Assembly (NCBI GenBank): GCA_963692975.2
Contig: CAXMMR010000027.1
Span: 59,937 to 123,936 of the forward strand
Length of the DNA stretch: 64,000 bases
Source of the DNA: CAXMMR01 sp963692975
GTDB lineage: Bacteria; Pseudomonadota; Alphaproteobacteria; Acetobacterales; Acetobacteraceae
Direction of reading: 5' to 3'
The position numbers were made by a program, and so were the translations under genes. Shown here piece after piece: positions 34,127 to 43,197 of this stretch (its first letter is position 1; every line of letters begins with the position of its first letter). The notes under the pieces are model-generated. The model did not search any database, was not told where the DNA came from, and was given only the letters and a program-made list of their open reading frames with translations.

Positions 34127-35596
34127 TCAGGCAGCGCGGCGGCGCCTGAGCAGCAGCTGCGCCGAAAACGGCCCGCACTCCCGATACATCGGATACAGCA
34201 GCGACACCTGCCGCTCGGCGAGCGCCGCATCGAACCAGGCCGGCCCACCCGCCCTCGCCTCATCCTCCGGCCGCAGCATCACCCGCAGCAGCCCCGGCCC
34301 CGGCGCGTCGCGCAGCAGCGGGCTGCCCGCCTCGCGCAGCCGCCGCACCCCGCGCCGGCCGATCCGATGATAGCTCATCGTCTCGCTCTCCAGCCCCGGC
34401 ACGATCACCTTCACCACCTTGACCGCACCCCCGGCCGGCGAGCAGTCGACCCAGAGCAGCGGCAGCCCCTCGGCCGCCAGCCGCCCGGCCAGCAGCGCCA
34501 GCCGCTCCGACGAGCCGGCGATCGCCTCCGGCGCCACGGTCGGCAGCTCCGACAGCCGCACCCGCCGCGTCTCGCCGAACACCCCTGCCAGGCGCCGCCG
34601 CAAAGTCGAAGCATCCTGTGAGATCCACTCGGCCATCGCCTCGAGCGCCCGGCCCTCCTCCTCCTCGCCGAGGGCCGCGGCGAGCTGCGGCTCGGCATAC
34701 TCGGCCGGCACCGCCGCCCGGATCATCTCGATCGGCCCATGCGTCGACGTCTTGCGGGCGCGCGAGCCGACGAACTCGAGCAGCGCCTTGCGCAGCGCCC
34801 GCTCGCGATCCGGATGCGACGCCTCGCCGCACGCCGTCACCTGGATCGGCAGCGCTCCCGCCGCGTCGTCGCCGACGACATACAGGTCGGCAATACCAAG
34901 CTCGATCCCCGAGAGCTTGACCGTGACCCCGATGCCAAGCCCGCGCAGCCGCGCCAGCAGCGCCTCCACCGCCGGCTCCAGCGACGTGTCCAGCTCCACC
35001 ACCACGCCCTGATCCAGCGCCCGGAAGCTGGTGACGTTGCCGTCCCGCTGGGTCAACTCCATCACCCCGTGCGCGATCGCATAGGCCGGGTCCAGCCCGG
35101 CGCCGAGCCCGTTGGTGATCGGCGTGATCAACCGCGGCACCCGCCCGCCAAGCTGATACGGATACGCCGCCACCCACTCCCGCGGCACCAGCACCGCCTC
35201 CGGCTCCGGCCAGCGCTGCGCCGGCACCCAGTCCAGCTCCGTGTCGTCGTCGTAGTTGCAGCCCGCCGGTAGGCACAGCGTCAACGGGTCAACCACCCCC
35301 TCCGGCCCGAGCTCGCGCCGCAGCGCGGCGTAGGACGCCGTCCGATACGGCGTGCGGGCGACCCAGTCGCCGACATGCACCTCCTCGCACAGCTCGCCCA
35401 GCGCCCCGAGCTCCGCCTCAATCGTCTCGAAGCCATAGCCGTAGCCGATCGTCGCATGCTGCCCCGGCATCAGCAGCGTCGCCTGCACAACCGGGATGCC
35501 GACCCTGTCGAGCCCATCGATCCGAAACACGAGCACCCGCCCCTGCGGCGGCAGGGCGGCCCGAAACGCGTCGGCGACGGCATGCAAATCGGGCAT
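34127..35596 (-). CDS. Orphan YcaO-family ATP-dependent protein
   Basis: 489 residues. The YcaO fold is visible through GYGFETIEAELGALGELCEE (Mg/ATP-binding Glu set), ITNGLGAGLDPAYAIAHGVMELTQRD and CGEASHPDRERALRKALLEFVGSRA. YcaO enzymes activate amide backbones with ATP to make azolines, amidines or thioamides, or assist RimO. None of the usual partners (TfuA, E1-like or dehydrogenase proteins, a short precursor peptide) is seen nearby: the neighbours are opgH and fhs. Its substrate is therefore open. It may share a transcript with opgH. Confidence 0.85.
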   Translation of the reverse strand: MPDLHAVADAFRAALPPQGRVLVFRIDGLDRVGIPVVQATLLMPGQHATIGYGYGFETIEAELGALGELCEEVHVGDWVARTPYRTASYAALRRELGPEGVVDPLTLCLPAGCNYDDDTELDWVPAQRWPEPEAVLVPREWVAAYPYQLGGRVPRLITPITNGLGAGLDPAYAIAHGVMELTQRDGNVTSFRALDQGVVVELDTSLEPAVEALLARLRGLGIGVTVKLSGIELGIADLYVVGDDAAGALPIQVTACGEASHPDRERALRKALLEFVGSRARKTSTHGPIEMIRAAVPAEYAEPQLAAALGEEEEGRALEAMAEWISQDASTLRRRLAGVFGETRRVRLSELPTVAPEAIAGSSERLALLAGRLAAEGLPLLWVDCSPAGGAVKVVKVIVPGLESETMSYHRIGRRGVRRLREAGSPLLRDAPGPGLLRVMLRPEDEARAGGPAWFDAALAERQVSLLYPMYRECGPFSAQLLLRRRRAA

Positions 35597-35609
35597 TAGG
35601 GCTCCAAGC

Positions 35610-35706
35610 GCTTCTTTTTTGAAAAAAGAAGCAAAAAACTTCTATCAGCGCTGTCGCGTCCTCAAACGAGCAGATGTGTTTTGGTTCTTTTTTTCAAAAA
35701 AGAACC
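35610..35706. repeat. Family B repeat, copy 4
   Basis: Left hairpin GCTTCTTTTTT/AAAAAAGAAGC (35610-35632), AAAAAACTT, variable middle, right hairpin with GGTTC/GAACC ends (35683-35706). It lies between fhs and the YcaO gene. Confidence 0.85.
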
Positions 35707-35713
35707 TCTCCCT

Positions 35714-37396
35714 TTAATACAGCCCCTGAATTTGCCCCATCGCATCCACGTCGATCCGCTCCGCCGCCGGCGAGAGCGGCAACCCCGGCATCGTGCTCAC
35801 CGCCCCGCACACCGCCACCACGAAACCGGCACCTGCCGAGAGCCGCACCTCGCGCACCGGCAGCACGTGCCCCTCCGGCGCGCCGAGCCGCGTCGGGTCG
35901 GCGCTGAAGCTGTACGGCGTCTTGGCAATGCAGACCGGCAGCCCGCCGCGCCCCTCCGCCTCAAAGGCAACCAACCGCCGCTCCACCGCCGCCGGCAATG
36001 ATACGTCCGCCGCACCGTAGATCCGTCGAGCCACCTCGCGCAGCTTGCCGGCGAACGGCATGTCGTCCGGATACAGAAACGCCGGCGCCGGCGCCGGCCC
36101 CTCCAGCATCCCCGCCACCGCCTCGGCCAGCGCCGCCGCACCAGGCGCCCCCTCCGCCCAGTGCCGGCAGCCGATCACCGGCACGGACGCGGCCTCCCGC
36201 ACCGCCGCCGCCTCCTCGGCGGTGTCGCCGTCAAACGCGTTGAGCGCCACCACCACCGGCAGCCCGAAACCCTGCATGTTGCGCACGTGCCGCGCCAGGT
36301 TGGCCCCGCCCCGCCGCACCGCCGCCACGTCCGGCGTGCCCAATGCCGCGCGCTTCACACCGCCATGCATCTTCAGCGCCCTGACCGTCGCCACCACCAC
36401 CGCCGCCGACGGCCACAGCCCGGCGGCCCGGCACTTGATGTCGAGGAACTTCTCCGCCCCCAAATCGGCGCCGAACCCCGCCTCGGTCACCACGATGTCG
36501 GCCAGCCCGAGCCCGAGCCGCGTCGCCACCACCGAGTTGCAGCCATGCGCGATGTTGGCGAACGGCCCGCCATGCACCAGCGCCGGCGTGCCCGCCAGCG
36601 TCTGCACCAGGTTCGGCGCCAGCGCGTCCGCCAGCAGCGCCGTCATCGCCCCGGCCGCGCCCAGATCCTCCGCCGTCACCGCGCTGTCGTCCGCCCGCCG
36701 CGCCACCACCATCCGCCCCAGCCGAACCCGCAAATCCGCCAGGTCGCGCGCCAGGCAGAACACCGCCATCACCTCGGAGGCGACGGTGATGTCGAACCCG
36801 TCCTGCCGCACCGGCCCGTTGCCACCAAGACCGGGGCCACCAAGACCGGGGCCGCCCAACCCCAGCGCCACGTCGCGCAACGCCCGGTCGTTCATGTCCA
36901 GGCACCGCCGCCAACTCACCCGCCGCGGGTCGATCCCCAGCGCATTGCCGCGATTCAGGTGGTTGTCCAGCATCGCCGCGAGCAGGTTGTTGGCGCTGGT
37001 GATGGCGTGAAAATCGCCGGTGAAGTGCAGGTTGATCTGCTCCATCGGCGCCACCTGCGCCCGCCCGCCGCCGGTCGCCCCACCCTTGACGCCAAAGCAC
37101 GGCCCCAATGACGGCTCGCGCAAACACACCACCACCCGCCGGCCCGCGGCACTCAGCGCGTCGCCCAACCCGATCGTCGTCGTGGTCTTCCCCTCGCCCG
37201 CCCGCGTCGGACTGATGCCCGTCACCAGCACCAGCCGTCCCGCCGGCCGCGCCGACGCCACCGCCACGAAGCCCAGCCCGATCTTCGCCTTCAACCGCCC
37301 ATACGGCTCCAGCGCACTCTCCGGCACGCCTGCCCTCGCCGCGATCTCGCCGATCGGGCGCAAGGCCGTGGCGCGGGCGATCTCTAGGTCAGTCAA
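35714..37396 (-). CDS. fhs: Formate-tetrahydrofolate ligase
   Basis: 560 residues, making 10-formyl-THF from formate, THF and ATP for one-carbon metabolism. P-loop TRAGEGKTTTTIGL, SLGPCFGVKGGATGGGRAQVAPMEQINLHFTGDFHAI and the C-terminal GLPVCIAKTPYSFSADPTRLG segment are typical. Oddity: a small in-frame repeat GGPGLGGPGLGG near residues 180-192. Full length; family B repeat follows eight bases after the stop. Confidence 0.95.
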   Translation of the reverse strand: MTDLEIARATALRPIGEIAARAGVPESALEPYGRLKAKIGLGFVAVASARPAGRLVLVTGISPTRAGEGKTTTTIGLGDALSAAGRRVVVCLREPSLGPCFGVKGGATGGGRAQVAPMEQINLHFTGDFHAITSANNLLAAMLDNHLNRGNALGIDPRRVSWRRCLDMNDRALRDVALGLGGPGLGGPGLGGNGPVRQDGFDITVASEVMAVFCLARDLADLRVRLGRMVVARRADDSAVTAEDLGAAGAMTALLADALAPNLVQTLAGTPALVHGGPFANIAHGCNSVVATRLGLGLADIVVTEAGFGADLGAEKFLDIKCRAAGLWPSAAVVVATVRALKMHGGVKRAALGTPDVAAVRRGGANLARHVRNMQGFGLPVVVALNAFDGDTAEEAAAVREAASVPVIGCRHWAEGAPGAAALAEAVAGMLEGPAPAPAFLYPDDMPFAGKLREVARRIYGAADVSLPAAVERRLVAFEAEGRGGLPVCIAKTPYSFSADPTRLGAPEGHVLPVREVRLSAGAGFVVAVCGAVSTMPGLPLSPAAERIDVDAMGQIQGLY

Positions 37397-37403
37397 GTGA
37401 GAG

Positions 37404-37608
37404 AAAGGCCAGAGGCTCTGCCTCTGGACTCCGCTGGGGCCGTAAGGCCCCAGACCCCTACCGTTGGAGTCACATCACGCTCTTTCTGACTTGGCGAAGC
37501 CATCCAAATCTGTCTCCCACACCACCGCCCAGGCCGTTTGAAGGACAATAAACGGATTTCAAAGGCTCCGCCTTTGATGGGGTCAAGGGGCAAAGCCCCT
37601 TGCCTTGC
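37404..37608. repeat. Family A repeat, full long copy
   Basis: Outer stems CCAGAGGC/GCCTCTGG and CAAGGGGC/GCCCCTTG; inner CTGGGGCC/GGCCCCAG and AAAGGC/GCCTTT; conserved core GGCTTCGCCAAG in the middle (minus strand). It touches the GST stop codon. Confidence 0.9.
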
Positions 37609-37609
37609 C

Positions 37610-38293
37610 TTACGCCGTCGCCGGGAACAGCGCCCGCCGCGCCTCGTCGTCGAGGGTCGACTTGAACTTGTGCCGCTCGCGCAGCGCCTCGGCGCGCCCG
37701 CTTGCCGGCCGCGCCGCAATCGCGTCCATCAGCCGCTTGAGGTTCGGGAACGCGTCCCAGGCCGACGCGTCGGTGCGCGAGGCGCCCAGGATGAACGGCA
37801 CCATGCGCGCCCAGCCCCACACCGCCATGTCGACGATCGAGTAGCTGTCCCCGACCATCCAGTCGCGTTCGGCGAGGTGCGCATCGAGCAGCCCGTAATG
37901 CCGGCGCGCCTCAAACAGGTAGCGCGTCAGGAAGTAGTCCTTCGGCTCGGGCGCGTAGTGCCGGGTGTGCACCGCCTGGCCGGAGAACGGGCCGACGCCG
38001 GTGGCGACGAGCATCAGCCAGGAGAGCAGCGCCCCGCGCTCGGCCGGCGGCGGCAGGAACTGACCAATTTTCTCGGCCAGGTAGAGCAGGATGGCGTTGC
38101 TGTCGAATACCACGACGCCGTCATCGACGATCAACGGCACCTTGGCGTTGGGGTTCAGCGCGGTGAACGCCGCCGCGTGCTGCTCGCCCTTCATGGTGTC
38201 GACCGCCACCGCCTCGTAGTCGAGCCCGGCTTCTTCGAGAAACAGCGCCACCTTCATCGGGTTGGGCGCCAGGTTATAGTAGAACGTCAGCAT
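37610..38293 (-). CDS. Glutathione S-transferase (YfcG-like)
   Basis: 227 residues. MLTFYYNLAPNPMKVALFLEEAGLDYE with the Asn-based active-site region, PNAKVPLIVDD (cis-Pro) and VVFDSNAILLYLAEK mark the thioredoxin-like half; a helical C-terminal domain follows from about 90. Resembles the YfcG/nu-class disulfide-bond reductases. GAGGAG lies just upstream of the ATG at 38293. Divergent from the methyltransferase at 38393, with a 14-nt tandem repeat between them. Confidence 0.85.
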   Translation of the reverse strand: MLTFYYNLAPNPMKVALFLEEAGLDYEAVAVDTMKGEQHAAAFTALNPNAKVPLIVDDGVVVFDSNAILLYLAEKIGQFLPPPAERGALLSWLMLVATGVGPFSGQAVHTRHYAPEPKDYFLTRYLFEARRHYGLLDAHLAERDWMVGDSYSIVDMAVWGWARMVPFILGASRTDASAWDAFPNLKRLMDAIAARPASGRAEALRERHKFKSTLDDEARRALFPATA

Positions 38294-38313
38294 CGCGTTC
38301 TCCTCGTTGTCCG

Positions 38314-38355
38314 CCGACCGTTGTATGCCGGCCGTTATATGCCGGCCGTTGTATG
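38314..38355. repeat. Three 14-nt near-perfect tandem repeats in a divergent promoter region
   Basis: Units CCGACCGTTGTATG, CCGGCCGTTATATG and CCGGCCGTTGTATG. They lie between the start codons of the GST gene (minus) and the methyltransferase gene (plus). Confidence 0.75.
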
Positions 38356-38392
38356 CCGAGCCATGCTCAGCCGCCATCCTGGAAGGACGCCG

Positions 38393-39280
38393 ATGGACGA
38401 GCCGCCGGCCGCCAACGCAGCGCAGATCGCCTACTGGAACGACAAGGCGGCGGCCACCTGGACCGCGTTCCAGCCGCGCATCGACAGCGTGTTCGCGCCG
38501 TTGACCGAGCTGGCGCTTCAGGCCGCCGCGGCGCAGCCCGGCGAGCACGTGCTCGATGTCGGCTGCGGCTGCGGCGAGACAGTGCTGGCGCTGGCGTGCG
38601 CGGTCGGCGCCGCCGGCCGCGTCACCGGCCTCGACGTCTCGGCGCCGATGGCCGGGCGCGCCCGCGAACGGATCATCGCCGCCGGGCTCGACCAGGCCGC
38701 CATCCTGCTCGGCGACGCCCAGTTGGCGCCGCTGCCCCCGGCGGGCGCCGATTTGCTGTTCTCCCGCTTCGGCGTGATGTTCTTTGAAGACCCCGCTGCG
38801 GCCTTCGCCAACCTGCGCGGCGCCATGCGGCCAGGCGGCCGGCTGCTCTGCCTCGCCTGGCGCGCACTGTCCGAAAACCCCTGGTTCGCCGTCCCGCTCG
38901 AAGCCGGCACACCGCTGCTACCGCCCGAGCCCTCACCCGACTTGGTCGCACCCGACTTGGACGCATCCGGGCCGGCCGCACCCGGCCCGTTCGCCTTCGC
39001 CGATCCCGCCCGCGTGCACCGGATCCTCGCCGCCGCCGGCTGGCGCGAGGTCACGCTGAGCCCGCGCGAGGCGCTGCTGCCGCTCGCCCCCGCCGGCGGC
39101 CTCGCCGAGGCCCTCGAGTTCGTAACCCACGTCGGCCCCCTCGCCCGCGCACTCGCCGGCCTCGATCCAGCCCTGCAAGCCAAAATCCGCTTAGCCGTCG
39201 AAGCAGCCCTACGCCCGCACGAGACCGCCGCCGGCATAGCCCTCACCGGCGCCGTCTGGCTCATCACGGCGTCAGCGTAG
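38393..39280 (+). CDS. Class I SAM-dependent methyltransferase
   Basis: 295 residues. Motif I is VLDVGCGCGETVLALA (about 52-67), followed by GLDVSAPMAGRARERI (post-I), GDAQLAPLPPAGADLLFSRFGVMFFEDP and LRGAMRPGGRLLCLAWR. This is a UbiE/Methyltransf_11-type fold with unknown substrate. ATG at 38393 with AAGGA five to six bases upstream. A short repeated stretch (PDLVAPDLDASGPAAPGP) lies in a loop. It is followed by a family A repeat. Confidence 0.85.
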   Translation: MDEPPAANAAQIAYWNDKAAATWTAFQPRIDSVFAPLTELALQAAAAQPGEHVLDVGCGCGETVLALACAVGAAGRVTGLDVSAPMAGRARERIIAAGLDQAAILLGDAQLAPLPPAGADLLFSRFGVMFFEDPAAAFANLRGAMRPGGRLLCLAWRALSENPWFAVPLEAGTPLLPPEPSPDLVAPDLDASGPAAPGPFAFADPARVHRILAAAGWREVTLSPREALLPLAPAGGLAEALEFVTHVGPLARALAGLDPALQAKIRLAVEAALRPHETAAGIALTGAVWLITASA

Positions 39281-39287
39281 AGCAAGC

Positions 39288-39488
39288 AAGGCCAGGGGCG
39301 TCGCCCCTGGACCCGATTAAAGGCGGAGCCTTTTAAAATCCGTCTGTTGTCCGGGTGTTCATGGCCGGGGTGGTGCCGTGAGAAGCGGGGTTGACTGGCT
39401 TCGCCAAAGCAAGAGAGCCAGTGCGAACGCCGAGAATGCGGGTCTGGGGGCGCCGCCCCCAGCGGGTCCAGGGCAGCGCCCTGGCCTT
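39288..39488. repeat. Family A repeat, full long copy
   Basis: Stems CCAGGGGC/GCCCCTGG, AAAGGC/GCCTTT, CTGGGGGC/GCCCCCAG and CCAGGGC/GCCCTGG, with the core GGCTTCGCCAAAGC in the middle. Confidence 0.9.
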
Positions 39489-39505
39489 CCTTCGCCACGG
39501 GCTCT

Positions 39506-39715
39506 CTAGACGAGATCTTCTTCCAAAATCGTTATATGAACCGAGTACGAAACCTCGCCGTCCTCGTCGTCGCGGTGCAGCGTGCCCAGGAACTCGTCGC
39601 CGACCAGCACCTCGACGGAGGCGCCGCGCTTCTTGGGCGCATCGATGCGCAGCCGATCGGTCTGCAAGGTCCGCCTCAGATAGGCCTGCACGCGGGCAAT
39701 CTCGGTCGGCGTCAT
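39506..39715 (-). CDS. DUF3126 family protein
   Basis: 69 residues, MTPTEIARVQAYLRRTL...VEVLVGDEFLGTLHRDDEDGEVSYSVHITILEEDL, matching the small alphaproteobacterial DUF3126 family along its whole length. The function is unknown; the family is cytosolic and single-domain. Single gene between a family A repeat and the sensor kinase gene. Confidence 0.85.
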   Translation of the reverse strand: MTPTEIARVQAYLRRTLQTDRLRIDAPKKRGASVEVLVGDEFLGTLHRDDEDGEVSYSVHITILEEDLV

Positions 39716-39814
39716 CGCAGCATCCTTGGCGCTATGAGAGACAGAAACGCCGTCAGGACGTGAACGCGTCCGGGCGGCGCGGTTGCACGCAGACGTGATG
39801 CCGCGCTGCGTGGA

Positions 39815-42031
39815 TCAGCCGACAAGGCAACGGGCGAGCTGTTCGCGCCGATACGGCTTGGCCAGCATCCGCACCGTCGGCGGCATCCCGCCCAGCACCG
39901 AGGCCGCCCCGGAGGTGAGCACGATGCGCAGCTCGGGCCGCTGCCGCCGCGCGGTCTGCATCAGCTGCAGCCCGTCGACGCCGCCGGGCATCATCACGTC
40001 GGAGAACAGCACGTCGATCTGCCGGCCGCTGTCGAGCTCGGCGAGCGCCGCGCGTCCGTCGGCGACCGCGATCACGGTATAGCCGAGCTCGGCCAGGTTC
40101 TCGACGACGACCTCGCGCAACGCCGCCTCGTCCTCGGCCACCAGCACGACCTTGCCGGCCCCCGCCTTGCTGAGCTGGTCGTCGATCAGGCGCGCTGTCG
40201 GCCGCGCGGCCGCCGCCGGCGGCGCCGCGCCCGCGATGTCCGTCGAGGCGGCCGGCAGCAGCATCTCTACCGTCGCGCCGGTCGCCGATCCCGTGGCGAT
40301 CCCCTGGCGGCTCAGGATACGGGCGAGCCCGCCGGCCGAGCGGCAGAAGCCATAGACCTGCGACAAGCCGAGCCCGGTGCCGCGCCCGACCTCCTTGGAG
40401 GTGAAGAACGGCTCGAAGGCGCGCGCCGCCACCGCCGCCGACATGCCCGGCCCGGTGTCGGCCACCGCGACGCGCACGTAGCAGCCCGCCTTGAGCCCCA
40501 GCCCGGCAAGCTCGCCCGCCGCCACCAGTGCGGTCGACACGAGGATGCGCGGCGGCGCCGTCGCCCGTGCCGTCCGGTCCGCGCCGGCCGCCGCGTCGAG
40601 CATCGCGTCGCGCGCGTTAGTGACCAGGTTGAGCACCGCCGCCTCGAGCTCGCCCGGGTCGAGGCTGAGCGGCGGCAGCGCCGGCGCCAGCTCCAGCGTC
40701 AGGTCGACGGCGCTGCCCGCCCCGCCGCGCAGCACCGGAGCGAACTCGCCGAGCACCCGGCTCGCATCGACCGGCTCGGGCCGCACCGCCTCGCGTCGCG
40801 AGAACGCCAGCATCCTGCTGGTGAGCTCGGCGCCCCGGCCGGTCGCGTTCAGCCCGATGCGCGCCATCTCGCGCAGCCGCGTCGAGGCCGTCGGCTCGCG
40901 CCCGATCAGCTCGAGCTGCCCGGTCAGGATGCTCAGCAGGTTGTTGAAGTCATGCGCGATGCCGCTGGTCAGCTGGCCCATGACCTCCAGCCGCTGGGCG
41001 CGCACCAGCGCCGCCTCCGCCACCTCGCGCCGCGCCATCTCGCCGCGCAGCCGCGCCAGCGCCGCCGCCTCGCGCCGCGCCCGCCCAAGTGCTGCCAGGC
41101 TCGCCGCGACCAGCAGCAGCATCGCCGGCACGCCGAACAGCATGTCGCGCCCGACATGCAGCCGCCAGCGCGCGACGATCGAGGCGCGACTCCGCCCGAC
41201 CACGATGCTCAGCGGGTAGCCGGCCAGCCGATGCCCGACGAACAGGATCGGCGCCGGCGCCCCGGCCGCGTTCGTCCGGCTGACGAACCGGCCCTCCAGC
41301 CCCGCCGGCAGGCTCGCCGCGAGCAGCGCCCCGCCATCCTGCGCGGCCGGATAGCCGGCCAGCACCGCCCCATCGTCGCGCAACAGCAGCACGCACTTGT
41401 CGGTGCTTTCCGAGACCGGCTCGCCGATCAGCGTCTGCCAGAACGTCTCGAAGAAGCTAGGCGACGAGCCCACGGCGATCGCCCCGGCAAAGGCGTGCCC
41501 GGCCGCCTCGCGCCGCAGCACCAGCCCGAACACCGGCCGCTGCAGCACCAGCCCGACATGGGTGCGGCTCACCGCCAGCATCGCGCCGCCCCTCAGCGGG
41601 CCCGCCCGCACCGCCTGGAAGGACGGCCGGCCGGCGATGCTGAGCGGCGGCTGCCCGCGCCGCAACGGCGGCAGCGGCTGCGACGCCACGATGATCCGCC
41701 CGGTCGCGTCGGTCACCACCGTCGTGCTCACCTGCGGCAACGCCTCGATCATGCGCTCAAGCATCTGCGTCAGCGCCTGGTCCAGCCCCGCCGGTGCGCC
41801 GCCGGCCGCAGGCGAGCGGTCGAGCCGCGTCATCAGGTCGGCCACCCGCTCGGCGACCAGCCGCTCGCTGTCGAACACCTTGGTCGCGTGCTCCACCGCC
41901 ACCTCGTCGGTGCGCACGAGGTCGCGCCAGGCGATGTCCATCGTGGCGCGCCAGTCCAGCCACGCCACGATGCAGAACAGCCCCAGCGGGGTCGCCAAGG
42001 TGACCGCCAAGGTGGCGCGCGCAGTGTTCAT
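39815..42031 (-). CDS. Hybrid sensor histidine kinase with C-terminal receiver
   Basis: 738 residues. One membrane segment at 8-27, a periplasmic Cache-like sensor region to about 285, a second membrane segment around MLFGVPAMLLLVAASLAAL, then the H-box SGIAHDFNNLL (phospho-His), an HATPase domain with NLVTNARDAM, DTGPGM and GTGLGLSQVYGF, and a receiver domain with VLFSDVMMPG (phospho-Asp). The His-family 'SGIAHDFNNLL' type is common in alphaproteobacteria. A response-regulator gene is transcribed away from its 5' end. The signal is unknown. Confidence 0.92.
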   Translation of the reverse strand: MNTARATLAVTLATPLGLFCIVAWLDWRATMDIAWRDLVRTDEVAVEHATKVFDSERLVAERVADLMTRLDRSPAAGGAPAGLDQALTQMLERMIEALPQVSTTVVTDATGRIIVASQPLPPLRRGQPPLSIAGRPSFQAVRAGPLRGGAMLAVSRTHVGLVLQRPVFGLVLRREAAGHAFAGAIAVGSSPSFFETFWQTLIGEPVSESTDKCVLLLRDDGAVLAGYPAAQDGGALLAASLPAGLEGRFVSRTNAAGAPAPILFVGHRLAGYPLSIVVGRSRASIVARWRLHVGRDMLFGVPAMLLLVAASLAALGRARREAAALARLRGEMARREVAEAALVRAQRLEVMGQLTSGIAHDFNNLLSILTGQLELIGREPTASTRLREMARIGLNATGRGAELTSRMLAFSRREAVRPEPVDASRVLGEFAPVLRGGAGSAVDLTLELAPALPPLSLDPGELEAAVLNLVTNARDAMLDAAAGADRTARATAPPRILVSTALVAAGELAGLGLKAGCYVRVAVADTGPGMSAAVAARAFEPFFTSKEVGRGTGLGLSQVYGFCRSAGGLARILSRQGIATGSATGATVEMLLPAASTDIAGAAPPAAAARPTARLIDDQLSKAGAGKVVLVAEDEAALREVVVENLAELGYTVIAVADGRAALAELDSGRQIDVLFSDVMMPGGVDGLQLMQTARRQRPELRIVLTSGAASVLGGMPPTVRMLAKPYRREQLARCLVG

Positions 42032-42178
42032 TCACCCTCTCGGCGGCAAAGGGGCAACGTGCCCCGCTCGCCCCGATCGGCCCAAGCATCCTCGTGCCGC
42101 CGCATCGCCGCCCGCATCGCCGCCCGCATGTCCACGGGGCAACTCGGCCGCCGGCCGCATGTTGATCCTGCAACAAGG

Positions 42179-42565
42179 ATGGTGCCGGCCGTGTGCGACC
42201 TTCTGGTGCTGGATGACGACGAGCTGGTGCGGGTGACGCTGGGCGAAGCGCTGCGCGACGCCGGCTACGTCGTCGCCGAAGCCTCCGGCCCGGCCGAGGC
42301 GCTCGCCATCCTGCGCTCCGAGCCGGAGTGTCGCCTGCTGGTCACCGACGTGCATCTCGCCGGCCCGGCCGGCCCGCCGAGCGGGCTGCGCCTCGCCGAG
42401 CAGGCCCGCGGCGCCCATCCCGAGCTGCGCGTCATCTACATCACCGGCCGCCCCGACACGCTGCCGCCCGCCCCCGTCGCCGCCACCGACCGCGCTCTCA
42501 GCAAGCCGTTCCTCCCAGGCACGCTCGTCGAGCTGGTCGGCGAACTGATCGGCCAGGCGCAGTGA
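42179..42565 (+). CDS. Single-domain response regulator
   Basis: 128 residues consisting only of a receiver domain: LLVLDDDELVRVT (acidic pocket), LLVTDVHL (phospho-Asp), YITGRP and ALSKPF (Lys). With no output domain it probably acts in a phosphorelay, likely with the divergent hybrid kinase. ATG 42179 is given, but the nearest Shine-Dalgarno (AAGGA at 42175) fits GTG 42191 better. The next gene overlaps its stop (TGATG). Confidence 0.85.
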   Translation: MVPAVCDLLVLDDDELVRVTLGEALRDAGYVVAEASGPAEALAILRSEPECRLLVTDVHLAGPAGPPSGLRLAEQARGAHPELRVIYITGRPDTLPPAPVAATDRALSKPFLPGTLVELVGELIGQAQ

Positions 42566-42981
42566 TGCGCCGCCCGGTCGCCATCGTCTGGATCGTCGGC
42601 CTGCTGCTGGCGCTGCTGCTCTATCTGCGCCAGCCCGAATACATCCTCGACAGCATCACGGTCGCGCTGTCCGACGTCGAGCAGCGCTTCGACGGCTTCA
42701 TCATCTCGCTGAGCCACCAGTCGATCCTGATCATCCGCGCGCTGGCGATCGCCCTGTTCGTCGTCTTCGTCGCCCTGGCTGTCATCGCCGCCCAACGCGG
42801 CCTGCCCGCCCGACGCATGCTGCTGGTCGTTGCCTTCCTCTACATCGTGCTGCTCTGGCACCCGTTCAGCGGCCTCATCCTGGCCCGCGACTGGGTGTTC
42901 GCCTTCCTGATCTCCGCCGTCGCCTCGCTGGTGATGACGCGCCGAATCGCAGCGCCAAGCCTGCGCCGCAGCCTGCGTTAG
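42565..42981 (+). CDS. Small membrane protein of unknown function
   Basis: 138 residues with three or four membrane segments: about 5-22, 52-73, 80-95 and 102-120, plus a basic C-terminal tail (RRIAAPSLRRSLR). No family recognised. It overlaps the response-regulator stop by one base (TGATG), so it is probably part of the same signalling operon. Confidence 0.6.
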   Translation: MRRPVAIVWIVGLLLALLLYLRQPEYILDSITVALSDVEQRFDGFIISLSHQSILIIRALAIALFVVFVALAVIAAQRGLPARRMLLVVAFLYIVLLWHPFSGLILARDWVFAFLISAVASLVMTRRIAAPSLRRSLR

Positions 42982-42988
42982 GAAAGGC

Positions 42989-43191
42989 AAGGCCAGGGGC
43001 GTCGCCCCTGGACCCGATTAAAGGCGAAGCCTTTAAAATCCATTTGTTTTTCATTCTTTCTTGGCGAGGTCGGGAGCAAGACGCGAGTTGACCGGCTTCG
43101 CCGAGTAGCAAAGAAGGGGGTCTAAGCTCCAGACCGATGGGGTCTGGGGCCTTGGGCCCCAGCGAGGTCCAGGAGCAGAGCTCCTGGCCTT
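42989..43191. repeat. Family A repeat, full long copy
   Basis: Stems CCAGGGGC/GCCCCTGG, AAAGGCGAAGCCTTT, CTGGGGCC/GGCCCCAG and CCAGGAGC/GCTCCTGG, with core GGCTTCGCCGAG. In a convergent gap, ending seven bases from the PAP2 stop. Confidence 0.9.
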
Positions 43192-43197
43192 CCTACC

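Noticed and set aside
39391..39798. Small plus-strand frame beginning MTGFAKARE inside a family A copy, with similar ones at 56223 and elsewhere
   Set aside because: The frame is not kept between copies of the repeat and the predicted proteins diverge, so the similarity is at the DNA level.
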